From contig CAXAVJ010000007.1 in NCBI GenBank assembly GCA_963972065.1, positions 1 through 64,000 of the forward strand: DNA of 64,000 bases. The letters run 5' to 3'. The DNA comes from UBA1479 sp963972065 (lineage in GTDB: Bacteria; Pseudomonadota; Alphaproteobacteria; Rhodospirillales; Casp-alpha2). The first letter of the stretch is position 1. Each line of letters starts with the position of its first letter. The translations under genes and the position numbers were made by a program. The notes below the pieces were generated by a model. That model saw only the letters and a list, made by a program, of their open reading frames with translations. It had not been told where the DNA came from and did no database searches. Positions 28,079-36,595 of the stretch are shown piece after piece.

Positions 28079-28618
28079 TTACCGGGGCGCGATGACCATC
28101 GTCATCAACCGGCCTTCGGTCCGGGGAAACTGTTCGACCTTGGCCTGTTCGTCGACTTCGACGCGCACGCGGTCCAACACCTTCATGCCCAGGTCCTGGT
28201 GCGCCATTTCGCGGCCCCGGAAGCGGATGGTCATCTTGACCTTGTCGCCGTTGTCCAGGAACTTGCGCACGGCCTTCATCTTGGTCTGATAATCGTGCTC
28301 GTCGATGCCCGGGCGCATCTTGATCTCTTTGACCTCGATGACCTTCTGCTTCTTGCGGGCTTCGTTGGCTTTCTTCTGGGCCTCGTACTTGAACTTTCCG
28401 TAGTCCAGAATCTTGCACACGGGCGGATCGGCGTTGGGCGAGACCTCGACCAGGTCAAGACCTACCTCGCCGGCCATTTCGATGGCTTCCTTGGTGGAAA
28501 CGACACCGACCATTTCGCCGTCGGCGTCAACCAGCCGCACTTGGGCGACATCAATATCTTCGTTAATCCGCGGACCGTCCTTGGACGGCGGCGTCTGTTG
28601 CATGGGGCGGCGTGCTAT
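28079..28618 (-). CDS. infC: translation initiation factor IF-3
   Basis: Binds the 30S subunit and checks start codons. The sequence MQQTPPSKDGPRINEDI and the C-terminal motif KMTIRFRGREMAHQDLG are diagnostic. The most likely start is the rare codon ATA at 28618: an AGGAG site lies exactly seven bases before it, the upstream TTG (28633) overlaps that site, and the ATG at 28603 has none. Rare AUU/AUA starts permit IF-3 autoregulation, as in E. coli. It follows thrS; the usual next genes rpmI-rplT are 26 kb away in inverted orientation. Confidence 0.92.
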   Translation of the reverse strand: MARRPMQQTPPSKDGPRINEDIDVAQVRLVDADGEMVGVVSTKEAIEMAGEVGLDLVEVSPNADPPVCKILDYGKFKYEAQKKANEARKKQKVIEVKEIKMRPGIDEHDYQTKMKAVRKFLDNGDKVKMTIRFRGREMAHQDLGMKVLDRVRVEVDEQAKVEQFPRTEGRLMTMVIAPR

Positions 28619-28726
28619 TGCCTTGCTCCTCAATCGGTTTCGACAAACGGGGTTGTTGCGGTCAAATTACCCCGCTCCGGCGGAACGTGAACGCAAATCG
28701 TTGTTTATGATTTTAAGGGGGGCGGC

Positions 28727-30655
28727 CTATCGACCGGCCCCAGCGCCCAACGGCCCTGCCGCTTCGGCCACTAATGTATCTATCGCCTGTTCAAGCGCAA
28801 GGATTTCTTGATCCTTACCGCCCAAACGGCGGACGGCGACCGTGCCCGCTTCGGCCTCTTTGGCGCCCACGACCATGATCACCGGCACCTTGGCGTGGCT
28901 ATGCTCGCGGATTTTGTAGTTGATCTTTTCGTTGCGGGTATCGATTTCAACCCGCAATCCCGCCTTCCGGCAGGCCTTGACGACCTGGGCGGCATAGGCA
29001 TCGGACTCGTTGGTGATCGTCGCCACGGTGACCTGATGGGGCGCCAGCCACAGTGGAAAGCGCCCGGCATAGTTCTCGATCAGGATGCCGATGAAGCGCT
29101 CGAACGAGCCCAGAATCGCCCGGTGCAGCATCACGGGACGGTGTTTGCCGCCGTCCTCGGCGATGTAATGGGCGTCCAGGCGCTCTGGCAGCACGAAATC
29201 GACCTGCAGGGTCCCGCATTGCCAGTCGCGGCCGATGGCGTCGCGCAGCACGAATTCCAGCTTGGGCCCGTAGAACGCCCCTTCGCCCGGGTTGAGGATC
29301 GGGTCGTGGCCGGCCGCCTTGGTGGCGTCCAACAGGGCCTTTTCCGCGCGGTCCCAGGTATCGTCGGACCCGGCGCGCACGTCCGGGCGGTCGGAAAACT
29401 TGATGACGAAGTCGTCGAAGCCGAAGTCCTTATAAACTGAGGACAACAGATCGATGAAAATCTTGGTCTCCGTCTCGATCTGGTCCGGGCGGCAGAAGAT
29501 ATGGGCGTCGTCCTGGGTGAAGGCGCGCACGCGCATTAGGCCGTGCAGGGCGCCCGACGGCTCGTTGCGGTGGCAGGACCCGAATTCGGCCATGCGCAGC
29601 GGCAGGTCACGGTAGCTGGTGATGCCCTGCTTGAAGATCTGCACATGGCAGGGGCAGTTCATCGGCTTGATGGCCAGCAGTTTATCTTCGGACTCGGAGA
29701 TAAACATGTTCTCGCGGAATTTCTCCCAATGGCCGGACTCTTCCCACAGGGTGCGGTCGACCAGTTGGGGCGTGTTGACCTCGACATAGCCGGCGTCGTC
29801 CAGGCGCGCCCGCATGTAATTCTGGCACAGGCGGTAAAGCGTCCAGCCCTTGGGATGCCAGAAGGCCGAGCCGGGGGCTTCTTCCTGCATATGGAACAGG
29901 TCCATTTCGCGGCCAAGCCGCCGGTGGTCGCGCTTTTCCGCTTCCTCCAACATGTGCAGGTAGGCCTTCAGGTCCTTTTCGTTGAACCAGCAGGTGCCGT
30001 AGATCCGCTGCAGCATCTCGTTGCGGTGATCGCCCCGCCAATAGGCGCCGGCCAGCTTCATCAACTTGAAGGCATGGCCGACCCGGCCCGTCGACGGCAG
30101 ATGGGGGCCGCGGCACAGGTCCAGCCAGTCGCCCTGGCGGTAGATGCCGATGTCCTCGCCCTGGGGCAGGTCCTGGATGATCTGCGCCTTGTACTTTTCG
30201 CCGATGTTTTCGAAATGACGGATTGCGTCGTGGCGGTTCCAAACTTCGCGGACGAAGGGGGAATCGCGATCGACGATCTCGTGCATCTTGGCTTCCATCT
30301 TCTCCAGATCGTCGGAGGAAAAGGGCTCATCCCGCGCGAAATCGTAATAAAAGCCGTTTTCGATCGTCGGGCCGATGGTCACTTGCGTTCCGGGATAGAG
30401 TTCCTGCACGGCTTCGGCCAGGACATGGGCGCAGTCGTGGCGCAACAGGTCGAGGGCATCCGCGTCCTTGGACGTGACGATGGCGAGATTGGCATCAGTC
30501 TCGATGGTCGTCGCTAGGTCCTTCAATTCGCCGTCAATCCGCACGGCCAGCGCGGCCTTGGCCAGGCCGGGGCCGATGTCGGCGGCGATGTCAAGACCCG
30601 TGACCGGGCCGTCGAATTGGCGGACGCTGCCGTCCGGAAGGGTAATGGCAACCAT
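28727..30655 (-). CDS. thrS: threonyl-tRNA synthetase
   Basis: Class II synthetase of 642 residues: N-terminal TGS domain (1-60, ITLPDGSVRQFDGPVTG), SAD editing domain with the HxxxH zinc motif (HDCAHVLAEA), catalytic core (MKPMNCPCHVQIF, RMAEFGSCHRNEPSG motif 2, zinc Cys and His) and C-terminal anticodon-binding domain. The ATG at 30655 was chosen because it begins the TGS domain. It precedes infC, the widely conserved thrS-infC order. Confidence 0.96.
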   Translation of the reverse strand: MVAITLPDGSVRQFDGPVTGLDIAADIGPGLAKAALAVRIDGELKDLATTIETDANLAIVTSKDADALDLLRHDCAHVLAEAVQELYPGTQVTIGPTIENGFYYDFARDEPFSSDDLEKMEAKMHEIVDRDSPFVREVWNRHDAIRHFENIGEKYKAQIIQDLPQGEDIGIYRQGDWLDLCRGPHLPSTGRVGHAFKLMKLAGAYWRGDHRNEMLQRIYGTCWFNEKDLKAYLHMLEEAEKRDHRRLGREMDLFHMQEEAPGSAFWHPKGWTLYRLCQNYMRARLDDAGYVEVNTPQLVDRTLWEESGHWEKFRENMFISESEDKLLAIKPMNCPCHVQIFKQGITSYRDLPLRMAEFGSCHRNEPSGALHGLMRVRAFTQDDAHIFCRPDQIETETKIFIDLLSSVYKDFGFDDFVIKFSDRPDVRAGSDDTWDRAEKALLDATKAAGHDPILNPGEGAFYGPKLEFVLRDAIGRDWQCGTLQVDFVLPERLDAHYIAEDGGKHRPVMLHRAILGSFERFIGILIENYAGRFPLWLAPHQVTVATITNESDAYAAQVVKACRKAGLRVEIDTRNEKINYKIREHSHAKVPVIMVVGAKEAEAGTVAVRRLGGKDQEILALEQAIDTLVAEAAGPLGAGAGR

Positions 30656-30744
30656 GATGATGCTCGGGCCGTTTGAAAAAGGGATCGGATAAGGGGGGGA
30701 ATGTAGGCCGTGGCCCCCGTGTGTCAAGCGTTCACGGGCCGGGA

Positions 30745-31695
30745 TCAGGACGGGGACGGGGTCGGCAGGACCTTCAGAACATCCGCAAGCGCCAGCTCAG
30801 ACAGGTGGGCCGCGCGCAGGATCGTCACCTGGGCTCCCCGCTGGGCGCAGAGCGCCGGGTCGCTGTCATGGGAATAGAGCACCACCGTGGGGGCCCCAGC
30901 CAGGGCGGCCACATGCATGGGGCCCGTATCGTTGCCGACCGCAAGGGCCGCCCGCCGGGCCAGGGCGGCCAGATCCAGCAGCGACGTTTCACCGGCGAGG
31001 CTCCGCGCCGCCGGCGCGGCGGTCAGGATGGAGTCGTGCAGGGCCCGTTCGTCCGCGCCCCCGATCAGCACCGGCGTGAGACCCCGCTTGTGCAGATGGT
31101 TCGCAAGGGCCGCGTAATGGTCCGCCGGCCAGCGCTTGGCCGGGCGGTGGGCGGCGCCGCCGGGAATGATCAAGGCGAAGGGGGCAGGCAGGGCGAAGCG
31201 GGTCAAATCCGTTTCGGCGAACGACAGGTCGGGTGTTGGAACCGAAGGAATGCCGGCCATGGCGAGCTGGTCCACCTGGCGTTCGGCCGTATGCATACGG
31301 TCGCGGTTCGGATTGGCGTGAGGGTGGGAACAGCCGCGGGCGATGCCCGACCATTCCGGTCTTGTCTTGGCCGGGAACAGGCGGAAATAGAACGACGAGC
31401 GGTCGGAGGTCTGCAAATCGTAGACTCGTGCATATCCACCCTGGATCAGGTCGCGGCGCAGGGCACACAAGGCGCCGAACTGATGCCATTTCATGCGCGG
31501 CCGCGCGATGACGCGGTCGAACAGGCCGGAGGCGATGGCGAGGTCTTCGAAGGGCGGAGTGGTCAGCAGGTCGACGCGCTGGCTTGCATGATGGTCGCGG
31601 ATCGCCCGCATGGGACCCAGCGCTTGTACGAAATCGCCAAGCGCGCCCAGCTTGATGACCAGGATATTGCGGGAAGGGGAAGGAGGCGCGGCCAT
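30745..31695 (-). CDS. family 9 glycosyltransferase (heptosyltransferase-like)
   Basis: Cytosolic GT-B glycosyltransferase of 316 residues for LPS core or related glycan. It begins RNILVIKLGALGDFVQALGP, the GT9 nucleotide-sugar-independent N-terminal motif, and has the C-terminal GNDTGPMHVAALAGAPTVVL motif that contacts the donor. The ATG at 31695 was chosen because it immediately precedes the conserved start. It begins four bases after the stop of the upstream glycosyltransferase, so the two form an operon. Confidence 0.9.
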   Translation of the reverse strand: MAAPPSPSRNILVIKLGALGDFVQALGPMRAIRDHHASQRVDLLTTPPFEDLAIASGLFDRVIARPRMKWHQFGALCALRRDLIQGGYARVYDLQTSDRSSFYFRLFPAKTRPEWSGIARGCSHPHANPNRDRMHTAERQVDQLAMAGIPSVPTPDLSFAETDLTRFALPAPFALIIPGGAAHRPAKRWPADHYAALANHLHKRGLTPVLIGGADERALHDSILTAAPAARSLAGETSLLDLAALARRAALAVGNDTGPMHVAALAGAPTVVLYSHDSDPALCAQRGAQVTILRAAHLSELALADVLKVLPTPSPS

Positions 31696-31699
31696 GGCG

Positions 31700-32941
31700 T
31701 CAGGCAGACGGGCGGACGCCCAGAACCTCGTCATAGACGTCCAGCGTCTTGGCGCACATGGTGGCCTTTGAGAAATTGTCGCGCACGTTGGCGATGGCCT
31801 TGCCGGCGAGTGTGCTGCGCTGGGCGCTGTCGAGGGAGAGGACCTTTTCGATGGCGGCGGCGAGCGCATCGGCGTCGCCCGGTGGCACCAGCCAGCCGGT
31901 CACGCCGGGGATCACGGTTTCCTTGGCGCCGCCGTGGTCGGTCGCAATCACCGGCCGGCCGAGGGCCTGGGCTTCGGCGATGACGCGGCCGAAGGCTTCC
32001 GGGTCCGTCGAGGCGGAAATCACCACGTCCGTCAGCATGTAGGCTGCCGGCATATCGTCGCAATGATCGACCAAGCGCACGACCTCGTTCAGATTGCGGT
32101 CGGCGATCATGGCTTCCAGTTCGGCGCGGTAGTCGTCCCGCCCCTGGTCGCCGCCGACCAGCAGGCAGCGGATGTCGCGGCGTTTCAGCTTGCTGAGCGC
32201 GTCAATAACCACCGGCTGGCCTTTCCACCGGGTCAGGCGTCCGGGCAGCATGATCACCGGCATGCCGTCGGGCAGCATCCAGTCGGTCGCCAGATTGACG
32301 ACCCGCTGGGCCGTGACCTTGGCCGGGTCGAAGCGGTCCAGATCGACGCCCCGGTGAATGACGCGGATCTTGTTGGACGGCACGCCGTACAGTTGGCGGA
32401 TGTGGCCCGCGATGAATTGGCTGATGGCGATCACCCGTTCGCCCCGGGTCATGACCGAATTGTAGACCCGTTTCAGATGATTACCCGCTCCGTAGGTGCC
32501 GTGGAAGGTGGTGACGAAATGGGCGCCTGTACGCTTCGCGGCGGCACGGGCGGACCATGCCGGGGCGCGGGATCGGGCATGGACGATGTCGACCTTTTCA
32601 GCACGGATGACCTGGGCCAGGCGGTCGACGTTGCGCCACATGGTTACCGGGTTCTTGGAATCCATCGGCAGGTCGACGTGCTCCGCGCCGACGCGGGCCA
32701 GATCGTGGACCAACGGCCCGCCCGCCGATGCAACCAGGGCCCTGCCGCCGGCCTGAACCACCGCACCCGCAATCTCGACGGTGCCGCGCTCGACCCCGCC
32801 GCCGGCGCCCATCGCCGGCAAAACCTGCAGCACGGTCGCCAAGCGGCCTTCGCCCGTCACGCCTTGGGCGGCCATTCCCTGGGCAGATTGGGCGCGTTCG
32901 CTTTCACCGCCGCCGGTGGTATGGTCCGGCATCTTGTTCAT
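31700..32941 (-). CDS. family 4 glycosyltransferase
   Basis: GT-B glycosyltransferase of 413 residues. The acceptor domain starts VLQVLPAMGAGGGVERGT, and the donor domain contains VIMLPGRLTRWKGQ and the EX7E-type motif DPEAFGRVIAEAQALGRPVIA. A low-complexity N-terminal tail of about 35 residues suggests the true start may lie inside (for example 32875). As drawn, the start is only 15 bases from the divergent hydrolase start. It probably works with the downstream GT9 enzyme in envelope glycan synthesis. Confidence 0.88.
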   Translation of the reverse strand: MNKMPDHTTGGGESERAQSAQGMAAQGVTGEGRLATVLQVLPAMGAGGGVERGTVEIAGAVVQAGGRALVASAGGPLVHDLARVGAEHVDLPMDSKNPVTMWRNVDRLAQVIRAEKVDIVHARSRAPAWSARAAAKRTGAHFVTTFHGTYGAGNHLKRVYNSVMTRGERVIAISQFIAGHIRQLYGVPSNKIRVIHRGVDLDRFDPAKVTAQRVVNLATDWMLPDGMPVIMLPGRLTRWKGQPVVIDALSKLKRRDIRCLLVGGDQGRDDYRAELEAMIADRNLNEVVRLVDHCDDMPAAYMLTDVVISASTDPEAFGRVIAEAQALGRPVIATDHGGAKETVIPGVTGWLVPPGDADALAAAIEKVLSLDSAQRSTLAGKAIANVRDNFSKATMCAKTLDVYDEVLGVRPSA

Positions 32942-32956
32942 GGATGGAAACCGATC

Positions 32957-33742
32957 ATGTCTTCAGGCCCAGACGTTGCACCCGACACTCCGCCGCAATT
33001 CCTGGAATGTGGTGACGGCAGGACTATTGCCTACCATCAAATGACTGGCAAGTCTCCCGGCGTCGTCTTCCTGACCGGCTTCAAATCCGACATGACGGGG
33101 GGCAAGGCGCTTGCCGTGGAGGCCTATTGCCGTGCTCAGGGCCGGGCTTTCCTGCGCTTTGACTACACTGGACACGGGCAGTCTTCCGGGGTTTTCGAGG
33201 AAGGCTCGATCGGCCAGTGGGCCGACGATGCGGTCACGGCTCTCGATAAATTGACCACGGGCGACCAGATTCTGGTCGGCTCGTCCATGGGCGGCTGGAT
33301 CATGCTTTTGACGGCGCTGGCGCGGAAACCGCGAATCAGGGGCTTGCTGGGCCTTGCCGCCGCACCCGACTTCACCCGCGATCTGCTGTGGGATGCTTTC
33401 ACCGACGACCAGAAGGCACAGATGGATCGCGACGGATTTGTCGAATTGCCCAACTGTTACGACGACCAACACCCCTACCGCATCTGCAAGCCCTTGATCG
33501 ACGACGGCTGGAAGCGGCTGCTGTTGGACGGCCCCATCGACCTGGACGTTCCCGTGCGCCTGATCCACGGGTTGATGGACGACGACGTGCCCTGGCGGAC
33601 CGCCCTGCGGATTCAGGAACGGCTCACGTCCGATGACGTCGAGGTGCAATTGGTCAAGACCGGCGGCCACCGTCTGTCGGAAGATCACGACCTGGACCGC
33701 ATGACGCGGACGCTGGAGGCGCTGCTGAACGGACTGGGTTAG
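32957..33742 (+). CDS. alpha/beta hydrolase (ABHD10/acyl-thioesterase-like)
   Basis: Serine hydrolase of 261 residues. Recognised by VVFLTGFKSDMTGGKA, FDYTGHGQSSG, the nucleophile elbow VGSSMGGW and the C-terminal Asp/His in LIHGLMDDDVPW and GGHRLSED. Similar bacterial proteins resemble the mitochondrial depalmitoylase/carboxylesterase ABHD10. The ATG at 32957 was chosen as the start because the long frame upstream is antisense to the glycosyltransferase. It is a single-gene unit. Confidence 0.85.
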   Translation: MSSGPDVAPDTPPQFLECGDGRTIAYHQMTGKSPGVVFLTGFKSDMTGGKALAVEAYCRAQGRAFLRFDYTGHGQSSGVFEEGSIGQWADDAVTALDKLTTGDQILVGSSMGGWIMLLTALARKPRIRGLLGLAAAPDFTRDLLWDAFTDDQKAQMDRDGFVELPNCYDDQHPYRICKPLIDDGWKRLLLDGPIDLDVPVRLIHGLMDDDVPWRTALRIQERLTSDDVEVQLVKTGGHRLSEDHDLDRMTRTLEALLNGLG

Positions 33743-33855
33743 AACGGACGCCCCGGCCTCCCGCGCTGCCGGCCACCTTGAACTGGCCAGAATTCCGGCG
33801 ACACATCAAGAATGCGTTTTCGGTTTCTGATACCGCTCGCCGCCCTTGCCGCCGT

Positions 33856-34167
33856 TCAAGGTGCTGGATATTCCCGCCGCCGAGTAATCCGTCGCACAAT
33901 GCGCCAAGCGGGATAAAGAAGAAGGATCGCCGGAGGAAGGACATAAGATGCAAATTGCGTCCAGTTCAAATCGCATGAGTATTGCACCGTGCCGCCGGAG
34001 TTCGGATTGAGTGCCAGAAGCCCATTCGAGCCCGTGACAAACTCGCACAGACCTCGAGGTTCGGTGCCATCAGACCCTGCGAGAATTAAGAAGACAGGAA
34101 TGGCCGCAATCGCCACGGAACAAACCAGTGCCAGGATGATACTGCCCGCTTCCCGGCTGATCCTCAA
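33856..34167 (-). CDS. two-TM membrane protein, partner of the PG-targeting protein (copy 2)
   Basis: Protein of 103 residues with TM1 (about 8-30), an extracytoplasmic loop with two cysteines (LCEFV...SCDLNW), TM2 (about 75-92) and a basic tail RRITRRRE. It starts with TTG at 34167, AAAGGA eight bases before it, 26 bases after the upstream transglycosylase-like gene. Size, topology and loop pattern match the protein at 26007-26354, although overall identity is low. Immunity or lysis-helper roles are possible. Confidence 0.6.
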   Translation of the reverse strand: MRISREAGSIILALVCSVAIAAIPVFLILAGSDGTEPRGLCEFVTGSNGLLALNPNSGGTVQYSCDLNWTQFASYVLPPAILLLYPAWRIVRRITRRREYPAP

Positions 34168-34193
34168 CGCGGTCGTCCTTTCCCTGCTTATCC

Positions 34194-35423
34194 CTACTTA
34201 GCCCACGGTTTTTCCCGATAAATCCGACCAACGTAGGCGCCAAAGTCGTTGACGTTCTCTCGACCTGCGAAGTTCCAAACGGACGCAATTTTCGCAGGTG
34301 TCGGATCGACGATCCGATCACTTATCCGCTTGATCAAGGTTACGCCGACCCGGATGTTGGTGGCAGGATCATGCGTAGATATTGCGTCAATTCCAAGGCC
34401 GGCCCAGATTCTCGGGTTGATGTTCATCGGCAAGATCGTCTTTGCGGCGCCGAGTCCTTCGGCAGTCTTCGCTAACCCGAAATAGTGGCCTCTTGCATTT
34501 TCCGCAAAAATGATCGCCTTCGCAAGATCGGGATCAACGCCCTGTTTTCTAGCCTCTTTGTTTAAGAGTTCCTCGTAATTCAGCACAGATGTCTTCCCGA
34601 CACTTGGAGATGCATACCAGGGGTCGCTGCCATCGGCCTTAGGATTGTCACGAACTTTAAAAATTGCGGGTTTGTTGGTGATAATCACGTCAATCCGTTC
34701 GTTCGCCATGTTTACAATTGGTCGCGCTGTGGCTTCCCGTTTCGATGCAGGATTGTTGGTGTGGAGTGGACGATCCGACACCAACGTCCCTTTGTTTTTC
34801 TGAGATGTTCCCCGTGCCAGCATCTCCTGCGGCGCGTCTGCGCTAAGGTCAATTCGGGCGCCGATACTTGGTTCGGACGGACGGTTGCCGGAGCCGATCG
34901 TCGCCTGAAGCGTGCGGGTCGTCTCCGCCTGTTGCGCCGGCGAGCGGTCCGACGTGCCGGCGGCGGTCACGGGATTGGACGCGGGATCGGGCCCTGAGGC
35001 GGGCATCTTCATCTTGCCCGAGGTCACGGCCCGCTGGCTGAGCATTTCCGTGGGGCCCCAGGGTTTGGCGATGCCGTCGACGAACAGGCCGCCGTCGGCC
35101 AGGCCGCTGAGGCGCACCTGCCCCTGCTCGATCCCGCGCAGAAAGCTCTCGTCGGCGTCCCGCGTGGGCGCGGGCAGGAGGCTGTTGGCGGCGAGGAAGC
35201 TGGATGCCTGGAACACGTCTTCCGGCCGGTTGGTCTGACCGCGGCCGACGGCATCGGTCAGGAACGAGCGGCCGAAGCCGCCAAACCCGTCCGTGCCGCC
35301 GACCCCGGGCAGGCCGTCCGGTCCGGCGAGGGAACCGCCGTCCCCGGCGTCGTTGCTGCCCGATGTTTCGGCGCCGCCGCCGCGCGGGGGCGGCGGCAGG
35401 GAGACACGTTCGAATTCGCCCAT
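34194..35423 (-). CDS. PG-binding-like / lytic transglycosylase-like modular protein (copy 2)
   Basis: Protein of 409 residues, a paralogue of 26339-27520. The shared module is at about 37-138 (DGLPGVGGTDGFGGFG, TNRPEDVF, PTRDADESFL, IAKPWGPTEMLSQRAV). The middle linker differs. The C-terminal SLT-type domain has a putative Glu near 308 (IIFAENARGHYFG), ILPMNINPRIW and WNFAGRENV, and ends EKPWAK. The start at 35423 gives the same MG start as the paralogues and has AAGGAA upstream. A terminator separates it from the phage scaffold gene, so it may be expressed separately. The tip is AT-richer than the module. Confidence 0.75.
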   Translation of the reverse strand: MGEFERVSLPPPPRGGGAETSGSNDAGDGGSLAGPDGLPGVGGTDGFGGFGRSFLTDAVGRGQTNRPEDVFQASSFLAANSLLPAPTRDADESFLRGIEQGQVRLSGLADGGLFVDGIAKPWGPTEMLSQRAVTSGKMKMPASGPDPASNPVTAAGTSDRSPAQQAETTRTLQATIGSGNRPSEPSIGARIDLSADAPQEMLARGTSQKNKGTLVSDRPLHTNNPASKREATARPIVNMANERIDVIITNKPAIFKVRDNPKADGSDPWYASPSVGKTSVLNYEELLNKEARKQGVDPDLAKAIIFAENARGHYFGLAKTAEGLGAAKTILPMNINPRIWAGLGIDAISTHDPATNIRVGVTLIKRISDRIVDPTPAKIASVWNFAGRENVNDFGAYVGRIYREKPWAK

Positions 35424-35450
35424 GAGGGGGTTCCTTCTTGCCATAAACAC

Positions 35451-35503
35451 AAAAAAAGCCGGGGCGCCGGCGCCCGAAGGGAGCACAGGCAGCCGGCGCC
35501 CCG
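35451..35503 (-). terminator. intrinsic terminator after the phage scaffold gene
   Basis: On the minus strand a 12-bp perfect stem (35492-35503 with 35460-35471, CGGGGCGCCGGC and complement) is followed by seven T. It marks the end of the portal-scaffold transcription unit. Confidence 0.75.
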
Positions 35504-35540
35504 TCCCGAGAATGAGGGGGTGCGGCGGAAGGAGACGCGC

Positions 35541-36284
35541 TCACCCCTCGTCGGGATACAGGTCCTCGAAGCCGCGGCGGACCTCGGCGGCGAAGGAGGT
35601 GTCGTGATCGCGCCAGTAGCGCGGGTCCTGCATCATGCGGCGCAACTGCGATTCCGAGCGGCCCGCCGGCGCGGGCGCCGCACCGGAAACTAGTTGCGGC
35701 TCACCGTCCTGCATCATCCGGTGCAGGGTCAGCACGCCGTCGTAGGAATTGCACAGCGCCTCGAACACGGGGGCCGGCAGGTTGGCCTGTCCCCAGGCGT
35801 CGATCTGCGCCGCCGCCGTCTGCCAGCGGTCGGCGCCGCCGAAATGGTCGGTCAGGCGGCGGCGCTGTTCGCCCTGCACCGTTTCGGCGGCCAGATCGTG
35901 GACCAGGGGGACAAGTTTTTCCGCCGCCAGGTCATAGACCAATTGCGCCTGGGCCTGGGTGAAGCCGGCGTCCATCAGCCGGGCGTTGATTTCCGGGTCG
36001 GCGGTCAACCCTTCCATGGCCGGCTCAATCCGATAGCCGGCCGGATCATCGGGAACCGTGTCGCCGCCGGCCGCACCCAGGCGCCGTTCCAGGGCGGCAT
36101 AGGAGCGGGCCAGGTCCTCGACCCGCACCTGGCCCGCCTCCGCATCCCAGAATTTGGGCGGTAGATAATCGGGCGTGGCTGCTTCCATCGTTGATCCGGG
36201 GATCTCGGCGCTGCCGCCACCCGTGGGCGGGGGCGCTTCTTCCAGTGCGTCCGGCATCGCGTGCAGGGCTTGGGGATCGGTCAT
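35541..36284 (-). CDS. phage scaffold / capsid assembly-like protein
   Basis: Acidic, helix-rich protein of 247 residues. Its place directly after the portal and Bbp19-like genes, its composition, and the conserved PDYLPPKFWDAEAGQVRVEDL-like N-terminal segment (about 38-60) match capsid-assembly (scaffold) proteins of T7-like phages. The ATG at 36284 overlaps the upstream stop (ATGA). In T7 the scaffold gene precedes the capsid; here the capsid gene is 6 kb upstream and a terminator follows. Confidence 0.75.
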   Translation of the reverse strand: MTDPQALHAMPDALEEAPPPTGGGSAEIPGSTMEAATPDYLPPKFWDAEAGQVRVEDLARSYAALERRLGAAGGDTVPDDPAGYRIEPAMEGLTADPEINARLMDAGFTQAQAQLVYDLAAEKLVPLVHDLAAETVQGEQRRRLTDHFGGADRWQTAAAQIDAWGQANLPAPVFEALCNSYDGVLTLHRMMQDGEPQLVSGAAPAPAGRSESQLRRMMQDPRYWRDHDTSFAAEVRRGFEDLYPDEG

Positions 36285-36595
36285 GCATCGTCTCCTTTCG
36301 GGGCGGGGGAAGCGTCTGGACCGGCGCGGCCCAGGTCGATGAGATGGGACAGGTGGCGGACCAGATGGCGCTGGCCTTCGAGATGGCGAAGGGCTGCGTC
36401 GGCCGCGTCGGGGCCGAGGGCGCGATCCAGGGTCAGCGCCTTTAGATAGGCCATCAGCGCAATGCCGTCGGTACCGCGAAAACAGCGGGCTGCCAGCCGC
36501 GCGGCATGGTCGCTGTCCGCTGTCGCAGCCCCGGCCGTAGCGGGCATGGCGACATCCTCGGGCCGCCAGGGCCATTCGATTTCAGGACCGGTCAT
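36281..36595 (-). CDS. small phage protein (Bbp19-like)
   Basis: Protein of 104 residues with a central segment CFRGTDGIALMAYLKALTL followed by a helical region. The pattern and the position between portal and scaffold match small Bbp19-type proteins of podoviruses; the function is not established. It overlaps both neighbours by ATGA. Confidence 0.6.
   Translation of the reverse strand: MTGPEIEWPWRPEDVAMPATAGAATADSDHAARLAARCFRGTDGIALMAYLKALTLDRALGPDAADAALRHLEGQRHLVRHLSHLIDLGRAGPDASPAPKGDDA

Noticed and set aside
31934..32956. N-terminal extension of the alpha/beta hydrolase by about 340 codons
   Set aside because: It is antisense to the family 4 glycosyltransferase; the hydrolase fold starts after 32957.
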